Assembly: GCF_028618665.1 (NCBI RefSeq)
Contig: NZ_JAQITF010000003.1
Span: forward strand, 1-64,000
Reading direction: 5' to 3'
Source: Bartonella sp. AU16XJBT
GTDB lineage: Bacteria > Pseudomonadota > Alphaproteobacteria > Rhizobiales > Rhizobiaceae
Length of the DNA: 64,000 bases
Under the pieces are notes generated by a model. That model ran no database searches. It was not told the DNA's origin and saw only the letters and a program-made list of their open reading frames with translations. Of this stretch, positions 58,509-64,000 are shown piece by piece (positions within the stretch are counted from its first letter, which is position 1; each line of letters starts with the position of its first letter). The position numbers were made by a program, and so were the translations under genes.

Positions 58509-58912
58509 TGCTGTGCGCCTTTTTGAACAACGCCATTGACTTGAGAAGCCCGATTATTTACCAAAATATCCTGATTATCTTCCAAGATATTTTGTTTAAT
58601 CACTTCTTCAATTGGATCGTGTTCCCGTACCGGAATGTCTTTAAACTCCACGATTTGACGCGGCTTTATAACCTCTAACCCAAGTTCTTTTTGATAACGT
58701 TTTGCAAGTTTTTGCATGCGTGAAGGCTTTATCATGACAGCCCACTCAGCATGAAGCAAACTCACCGTATTTTTTGCTGCAGCAATTTCATGTTCAAGAT
58801 GACGAACCTCGCTCATTCGTTTTTGAACATCATATTTTACTTTATAAGTAAGACCTGCCATACAAATCATAATCATCACTAAAATCATATCAAATGTACG
58901 GAAAACTGTCAT
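58505..58912 (-). CDS. ftsL: FtsL-like cell division protein
   Basis: A 135-residue bitopic protein: a TM helix (residues 8-25), then a coiled coil ([20 protein letters not shown]), then a C-terminal region with [15 protein letters not shown]. Sequence is weakly conserved in FtsL, so the call rests on topology, the coiled coil and the invariant slot between rsmH and ftsI. Both borders overlap neighbouring genes by four bases. Confidence 0.85.
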   Translation of the reverse strand: MTVFRTFDMILVMIMICMAGLTYKVKYDVQKRMSEVRHLEHEIAAAKNTVSLLHAEWAVMIKPSRMQKLAKRYQKELGLEVIKPRQIVEFKDIPVREHDPIEEVIKQNILEDNQDILVNNRASQVNGVVQKGAQQ

Positions 58913-59907
58913 TTCTTGCCACCTTCAAAACTGGCAATTTCTGCTAAACAAAATAATTTCATATCTTCTGCAAGAGCCTCTGCGTCAGTCCGCACCCCCA
59001 TACGCAATCTTGCAGAACGTGAACGAGGATTTTGCTGTAACTCCTCTTTATTTGCCGTTATTCCTCCTTTAAACAAAGGAAAAAACGTTGCTGGAGAATG
59101 CTTTATTTCAGGCAAATAGCGTGATCTTATACATTCTCCAGAACGAGCCGAAAAAAATCTTTTGACCATACGATCTTCAAGAGAATGAAAACTGACAACC
59201 CCCAAACGGCCTCCAGCTTTTAAAACGCGTTCAGCAGCAAATAAACCACGCGCTAATTCACCGATTTCATCATTAACATAGATACGAAGAGCTTGAAATA
59301 CACGTGTTGCAGGATGAATGCGATCTCCAGGCTTACGCCCTACCAACGCTTCGATAGCATAGGCCAAATCACCTGTTCGCAAAAAAGGCTGAACAACACG
59401 ACGTTTTTCAATCATTCGTGCAATTCGCCCTGCATAACGCTCTTCTCCTAATATCTTAAAAATACGCGCTAAATCCCTTGCTTTTAAATGATTGATAACA
59501 TCGCTCGCTGTAAAACCCGTCTGAGCCATTCGCATATCTAAGGGACCATCTTTTTGAAAAGAAAAGCCTCTTTCTGCTTCATCAAGCTGCATTGAAGAAA
59601 CACCAATATCCAAAATAACCGCATCCACCTTCTCTTCAACGACACGATCAAGCTGTGAAAATTCCATATGGACCAAACGAAGCCGTGGAAAAAATTCATC
59701 AACAAGGGATTGTCCTGCATCAATAGCATGAGGATCACGATCAAGAGCAATCACTTCTGCCCCTGCCTTTAACAAAGCGCGCGTATAACCACCAGCACCA
59801 AAAGTACCATCAATCACTTTTGCTCCAACCAATGGCATAAGCCCAGTCAAAACTGGCTGCAACAACACTGGAATATGGCGTTCAGCTCTTTGATCCTGTT
59901 TTGTCAA
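58909..59907 (-). CDS. rsmH: 16S rRNA (cytosine1402-N4)-methyltransferase
   Basis: Methylates C1402 in the ribosomal P site. The N-terminal [13 protein letters not shown] motif [36 protein letters not shown] and [14 protein letters not shown] are diagnostic. 332 residues. The start is TTG 59907, with ACGGA about eight bases upstream and no nearby ATG. It is the first gene of the dcw block here; mraZ, usually just upstream, is absent. Confidence 0.96.
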   Translation of the reverse strand: MTKQDQRAERHIPVLLQPVLTGLMPLVGAKVIDGTFGAGGYTRALLKAGAEVIALDRDPHAIDAGQSLVDEFFPRLRLVHMEFSQLDRVVEEKVDAVILDIGVSSMQLDEAERGFSFQKDGPLDMRMAQTGFTASDVINHLKARDLARIFKILGEERYAGRIARMIEKRRVVQPFLRTGDLAYAIEALVGRKPGDRIHPATRVFQALRIYVNDEIGELARGLFAAERVLKAGGRLGVVSFHSLEDRMVKRFFSARSGECIRSRYLPEIKHSPATFFPLFKGGITANKEELQQNPRSRSARLRMGVRTDAEALAEDMKLFCLAEIASFEGGKK

Positions 59908-60167
59908 AATAATCCGTCTTGAAGTTATGCTGTTTCAAATCAACAGCCCTCTCATGGCAACCGATATTAGAATAACCCAATCTTCAACTTTCATATTAAT
60001 CATTATGAGCGAAAAAGCTAAAGCTATCCCAAGACACACCCTAACGTATTATACTTAAAGAAATGTTATAATTTTTTAAAACGCTCTTTATTTAAGTGTC
60101 CATTTCAAACACAGACTCCATAAAAATCCATATGTCATTGATCTTATAAAATATCGCGCATCATGAA

Positions 60168-60562
60168 ATATCAGTCGGCCTATAAGCCGGGTTCTGTATA
60201 GTAAAGCTTGTACTTTACATGGCAACCATTCATCTTGGACGGATGTTACCACCCGCCTCGTGCAACCTACCCGAATGACTCGCCCGGAAATCGGCTGCAA
60301 ATTAAATCTTGCACGTCATTTCTATTTGGTCTTGCTCCCGGTGGGGTTTACCTTGCCACATTCATTACTGAATGCGCGGTGGGCTCTTACTCCACCCTTT
60401 CACCCTTACCTATAAAAATAGGCGGTTTACTTTCTGTGGCACTTTCCCTAGGGTCACCCCCGCCGGGTGTTACCCGGCACCGTCTTTCCATGGAGCCCGG
60501 ACTTTCCTCACCTGCCGCTTTTCAGCATTGGACAAGCGCGGCTGCCCAGCCGACTGACACAC
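60168..60562 (-). ncRNA. rnpB: RNase P RNA, bacterial type A
   Basis: The catalytic RNA of RNase P, which matures tRNA 5' ends. On the minus strand the conserved block GAGGAAAGTCCGGGCTCC is present, followed by GGGTAACACCCGGCGGGGGTGACC and the conserved 3' end. P1 can be built between GTCAGTCGGC (60558-60549) and GCCGACTGAT (60179-60170). The ends are approximate. Confidence 0.96.
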
Positions 60563-60640
60563 TAACTTATAAAACATTTTTTGCTCCGTGAAAATAGCAT
60601 CTTAAAATATTTTAGAGCCAATCTCTTTCAAAAGACGTTT

Positions 60641-61150
60641 TTATTTTAATGAAGCCAAATACATTTTCACTTTTGCGCAATATTTCGCCGAAATGGAATT
60701 CATTTTTTTTGCTGCATGACCTGCGTTATATTTAAGGATTGTACCACACGTACTTCCTCCGCTGAGTTTATAGGCCCGTGCTAAATAACGCATACCATAT
60801 TCAAGATTGGTTGCAGGATCGTACAAATCTTTTACAGAACCACTAAAACCCAAGCCTCGTGCCGTAGAGGGTTTTATTTGCATCAAACCTATTTCGCCCG
60901 CCGCCCCTTTTATGCCCGCCTTATAATTACTTTCAACTTTTACAACAGCATGTGCTAAATTAACGGGAACATTATGCTTAGTTGCAAGTTTCTGAATAAG
61001 AAACTCATAAGGACGAGCAGGTGTCTTAGAAGCAACAATCACTGAGCCTTCTTTTGATTCTGCAATATTTAAAGCACTATGAGTCCAGCTTATATCAAAT
61101 ACAAAAAATACAGCACACGCTGTATTTAACAAGATTTTCAAAAATTGCAT
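60641..61150 (-). CDS. Lytic transglycosylase, SLT domain
   Basis: Cleaves peptidoglycan glycan strands in the periplasm. It has a signal peptide (about residues 1-25), then an SLT fold with catalytic Glu in GAAGEIGLMQIKPSTARGLGF's GEIGLMQI, then NLEYGMRYLARAY and KYNAGHA. From ATG 61150, with GAAGAGAAAG just before, it is 169 residues; an upstream ATG at 61213 lacks a ribosome site. In many Rhizobiales this gene flanks rnpB and the dcw cluster. Confidence 0.88.
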   Translation of the reverse strand: MQFLKILLNTACAVFFVFDISWTHSALNIAESKEGSVIVASKTPARPYEFLIQKLATKHNVPVNLAHAVVKVESNYKAGIKGAAGEIGLMQIKPSTARGLGFSGSVKDLYDPATNLEYGMRYLARAYKLSGGSTCGTILKYNAGHAAKKMNSISAKYCAKVKMYLASLK

Positions 61151-62612
61151 TTTCTTTCTCTTCACAACATTCTCAAATTCTATCCGCAAATAATTTGCGA
61201 GCGTATTGTACAAAAAAAGAAAGCAAAAGAACGGCTTGAAAAAGGAAATACTAAGACAATTTCAAGATAAAATTCTGCAACAAAAGAAAATCTCTTTATG
61301 CACAAATTATAGATTTCCTATATTATAAAATAAAAAAAATAAAGAGACTATAGTTAATCTTATAGCATATTCAATAAAATGATATACTCTATCCATTTCT
61401 GTTATTGCTATTGTATCGCTCAATTTTTATAGTACAAAAATAGCAATTTAAATAGGCATAATATTTTTTTACAGACAATGAGCAAATTCTTTATTGAGAT
61501 CAATTCCACAAAGCAATAAAGACAATCTTTACTGAAGATCCTCGATATCGCACAAGTTTCACAAAAAATAAAAATCGTTATCAATGCTTCCCACGCGCCA
61601 ATAAATGCCCGCAATACTCTTTAATACCCAATAAACCATCAAGCAAAGCCAATCGCAAAACATATCCCAATCGCAAAACATATCATTGTGCATAAAAAGC
61701 TCATAGAGATACAAAATCCTCATACTCTTTACGCATTCAAAATATTACAATAGCCTTTAATATTTGGATGATTCAAAGAAGCTTTTTACTTCTTTCTAAA
61801 AAGAGCTTTTATCCACAAAAGCCCCTTGCTTTGTGTTGTGCAAAAAACTGATTTTGATTGCTTTAATAGATTTAAAACGAGAGAACTTCACAATGTTCGA
61901 GGTTCGCATTTCACATATAAAATGATAAATGACCATTATAAAAAAATATCTTTAAAAAATCATATCCTTCTTTGTTTCTACAACAAAGCTTAACGATTAT
62001 TTTTGTCTGTTTTTTTAAATACTCGAAAACGCAATACCTTCAAAGTCTTTTGAAGGAAAATGAACTTCTTATCCTCATCGAAATATTTTTTGCCTTATCC
62101 CAGATTATCATCTTATCCGCCTTTTATTAGCCTTGCACCTCATCTTCAAAAATCGGACAAGTGAGTAAACATCCTAAAAGCTGCAAGAAAAAGGAAGCTC
62201 AAGCCTTTTAAAAATTTTCCATCTTCTCTATTAAACAGAAAAAATAACGAGCATATAAAAATGTGCTTAACGTATTCTGTTACAGCAATTCATACCTTTT
62301 CTTTTCTACAAATGAGCGCTCTCAAATTATTCTCACCCTTTATGAAAATACGGTTTTGATTTGAGCTGTTTTTTATTTCTTTTATCATTGTAGACATCGA
62401 TAACGCCGTTCACCGTGAAGTGTCCTCGATGAACTTGCGATCACTTTTGTAATGATCGCAACCTTATTCTTAATACTCTGATTGACTACCTTTTGGATAA
62501 GATAAATTTTGCTAATTATCTTACAAATTGATTACTTTCTTCGCACTTTTCAAAACTTCACGAAAAGCTCTGCCCCTTAAAATAAAACCTAAAAGTGTGA
62601 TTAAAAAAATAG
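61151..62612. other. 1.46 kb gap with inverted repeats near its right end
   Basis: AT-rich with no supported gene. A 64-codon frame at 61420-61614 has no ribosome site. Two consecutive hairpins at 62395-62461 are listed separately. Confidence 0.55.
62395..62461. repeat. Two adjacent inverted repeats
   Basis: The first is CATCGA (62395-62400) with TCGATG (62426-62431), enclosing TTCAC-C-GTGAA. The second is a perfect nine-pair hairpin, TTGCGATCA (62435-62443) with TGATCGCAA (62453-62461). No T-tract follows. They could be a small structured RNA or protein-binding sites. Confidence 0.5.
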
Positions 62613-63002
62613 TTAAAAATAAGCATTCGCAATGGAAGGGCGAGACATCGCTTTTGAAAGAGCCATAGCGACAGTTTCACCAAACTTGTGAGCCTCTTCA
62701 CGACTCTGACCACTTCCAGAAGCAAATGAAACCGCATCGCGACGCACTTGCTCAATAAACAGCTCTTGCTGCTGAGGGCTCATCTTAGAAAGGCGCTCAA
62801 TAACATCTGGAAAAGCCATTGCCCATCTCTCTAGCAACAACTCCTCTGTTACCTCAACCTGCTGAGAAGAAGAAGAAGAAGAAGAAGAAATGTAGCCGGA
62901 AAGAAACTTATGAACGACAACACTGCGGGAAGCAAAAATGCTAACGCCAAAAATAAGAAAAATAAATAAAATAAAAGCGATACGACCGGAGAAAAATCCC
63001 AT
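62613..63002 (-). CDS. Hypothetical membrane-anchored protein with serine tract
   Basis: 129 residues, not recognised. There is an N-terminal TM segment (about residues 8-25), then a run of eight Ser encoded by eight TCT triplets, then a charged helical region (EELLLERWAMAFPDVIERLSKMSPQQQELF...). Likely anchored in the inner membrane with the C-terminal part in the periplasm. AGGTAAGAG precedes ATG, supporting expression. It is monocistronic, downstream of the structured RNA candidate. Confidence 0.65.
   Translation of the reverse strand: MGFFSGRIAFILFIFLIFGVSIFASRSVVVHKFLSGYISSSSSSSSQQVEVTEELLLERWAMAFPDVIERLSKMSPQQQELFIEQVRRDAVSFASGSGQSREEAHKFGETVAMALSKAMSRPSIANAYF
62865..62888. repeat. Trinucleotide microsatellite (AGA)8
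   Basis: Eight perfect triplets inside the 62613-63002 gene, reading as TCT (Ser) on its coding strand. Copy-number change would alter the Ser run length without shifting the frame. Confidence 0.9.
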
Positions 63003-63219
63003 TATCTCTTACCTAAAGATCACAGAATCAAACACAGATTCTCTTTATAGCATTCAACGATTTCTCAATAAAGAAAAACTCTCATCATTGAAAATGAACA
63101 CGATAATACGAACGACTCAATAAACTCTTATCCCCCTAGTACTACATGCTACACAATAGCAAACCTTACGCCTTTTAAGGCCCCTGCAAACACCTTACAA
63201 AGCCCTAAAAACAATTTAT

Positions 63220-63252
63220 AAAAAAACCTGACTGAGGAAATCCTCAGTCAGG
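63220..63252 (-). terminator. Strong rho-independent terminator
   Basis: CCTGACTGAGGA (63227-63238) and TCCTCAGTCAGG (63241-63252) form a perfect 12-pair stem with a two-base spacer. On the minus strand a T7 run follows. No annotated minus-strand gene ends here, so it must end a non-coding transcript or a leader. Confidence 0.92.
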
Positions 63253-63276
63253 CCAGACAATCTAGGGGATCCACGC

Positions 63277-63286
63277 GGGGGGGGGG
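63277..63286. repeat. Homopolymer G10 (C10 on minus strand)
   Basis: Ten consecutive G in very AT-rich surroundings, inside the loop of the structured RNA candidate. Such tracts are prone to length change. Confidence 0.95.
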
Positions 63287-63502
63287 AGGAGGTTCCCCGA
63301 TCGTCTTCTCGCATCAACCACTAAGATAGCCGATGCAATATTCTTGCTATGGAATAAAATGCTTTAAACAACAAGAAATTCTTATCATCTCCTCCGCAAA
63401 AAAACACAAAAGAATTATAAATTGTTTAAAAATGTTGAAATTTAGGCAAAAAAAATTCAAAAATGCCCCAATTTGAAGCAATTTTATTTCGGCAAGCATC
63501 AA

Positions 63503-63643
63503 TCAGAATCTACCACCATTATAATTTTTATAATAATTTCTTTCACAACTCGGGTGATCATAATTAAAAAATAAGTAATCTGTATATATTCGCCCTATAA
63601 AAAATAGAATCAGCAGAATCACTAGCCCAGCAGCGATCACCAC
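63503..63643 (-). CDS. Possible 46-residue membrane peptide
   Basis: From GTG 63643 to TGA 63503: an N-terminal hydrophobic helix (VIAAGLVILLILFFIG), then a polar Tyr/Asn-rich tail with one Cys. Composition looks protein-like, but there is no clear ribosome site, and an in-frame stop lies a few codons upstream. Not recognised. Confidence 0.3.
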   Translation of the reverse strand: MVIAAGLVILLILFFIGRIYTDYLFFNYDHPSCERNYYKNYNGGRF

Positions 63644-63761
63644 AAAAGAAAAACGTCGTCTTTAAGCCTTATACAATAAAAGCAGAAACACCTGTTCAAA
63701 AGAAAATATGAATTATTTAAATTAAAACAATTAATTAAAGAAAAAAGTCTTATCTATCTTC

Positions 63762-63920
63762 ATGAAAATTTCTGAAAATGATCATTTAAAAATATTGTCA
63801 AATCTCTTACGCAACAACATCAATGAAAAATTTAAACAGCTTACAAAAAACGAAAACTCTGAAGGTATTTATTTCGAATCATGCACTATGATCACTTCCA
63901 ATAACGATAAGCTATCTTAA
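63762..63920 (+). CDS. Possible 52-residue small protein
   Basis: ATG 63762 to TAA 63918, rich in Asn, Lys and Ser, starting MKISENDHLKIL. The ribosome site is weak, and such frames arise readily in AT-rich DNA. Not recognised. Confidence 0.22.
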   Translation: MKISENDHLKILSNLLRNNINEKFKQLTKNENSEGIYFESCTMITSNNDKLS

Positions 63921-64000
63921 CAATAGCCAACAAATCCCTATGTGGTATCATAAAAAATGATTAAGCAGATATTTCCTTTTAAACTTTACCACTTAAACTG

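Larger units (their letters stand above)
63220..63340 (-). ncRNA. Candidate structured small RNA with anti-SD loop
   Basis: Read on the minus strand, GCATC (63336-63332) can pair with GATGC (63315-63311). Then GACGATC and GGGGAACC (63305-63291) pair with GGATCCCC and GATTGTC (63272-63265, 63262-63256), closing a loop that contains CCTCC and a run of ten C. A perfect terminator follows. The size of about 120 nt, pyrimidine-rich loop complementary to Shine-Dalgarno sequences, and 3' terminator resemble Rhizobiales trans-acting RNAs of the AbcR/alpha-r type. No family match was run; the 5' end is inferred. Confidence 0.55.

Noticed and set aside
61420-61614. 64-codon minus-strand frame
   Set aside because: Hydrophobic and Cys-rich, but no ribosome site and no neighbour context; likely chance.
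62865-62888. Microsatellite as an on/off phase-variation switch
   Set aside because: The unit is three bases and in frame, so copy changes cannot switch the frame; only length variation is possible.
63227-63252. Hairpin as terminator of the 62613-63002 gene
   Set aside because: It lies upstream of that gene's start on the same strand, so it cannot end its transcript.

Overview
The window is AT-rich, low-density alphaproteobacterial chromosome. It is best explained as a Bartonella species (Hyphomicrobiales/Rhizobiales). The indicators are a circularly permuted two-piece tmRNA next to an alphaproteobacterial SspB, the thyA-folA-hflK-hflC-htrA order, a rhizobial-type dcw cluster running into lpxC, long non-coding gaps and several decaying genes. 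The genus call is inference from gene content and base composition; no search was run. No rRNA, tRNA, IS element, prophage or CRISPR array was seen.

Layout. 1-6058: an amino-acid permease (+), then ilvC, pdxJ and a RecD-like helicase (all -) with a 1.3 kb empty gap. 6059-11069: a sparse accessory island with an apparently intact D-2-hydroxyacid dehydrogenase, a shattered MFS transporter and a clavaminate-synthase-like Fe(II)/2-oxoglutarate oxygenase whose 5' part is broken. 11070-20170: ilvI behind two tandem terminators (a probable attenuator), miaA, then the thyA-folA-hflK-hflC-htrA group on the minus strand. 20391-26513: three tandem paralogous MHS/MFS permeases, each exactly 435 aa and each closed by nearly the same terminator. 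26539-28468: a DUF2853 gene, permuted ssrA, sspB, a DUF4169 gene and a ribbon-helix-helix gene, so the trans-translation tag RNA lies beside its ClpX adaptor. 28580-35059: uvrD-like helicase, a frameshifted hexapeptide acyltransferase, a SCO-family copper protein, prmA and aminopeptidase P.

35302-59907 is one long minus-strand block. In transcription order it is rsmH, ftsL, ftsI, murE, murF, mraY, murD, ftsW, murG, murC, murB, ddl, ftsQ, ftsA, ftsZ, (terminator), lpxC, bamD, recN, ligA. Many of its genes overlap by an ATGA or more, as expected for translational coupling. The block makes the peptidoglycan precursor from UDP-MurNAc to lipid II, builds the divisome, and continues into lipid A synthesis, outer-membrane assembly and DNA repair. 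Upstream of rsmH there is no mraZ, only RNase P RNA (rnpB) and a small lytic transglycosylase.

61151-64000 is mostly non-coding. It holds a membrane-anchored protein with a serine microsatellite, a strongly structured RNA candidate with a C10 loop containing an anti-Shine-Dalgarno motif and a perfect terminator, and two very small possible ORFs.
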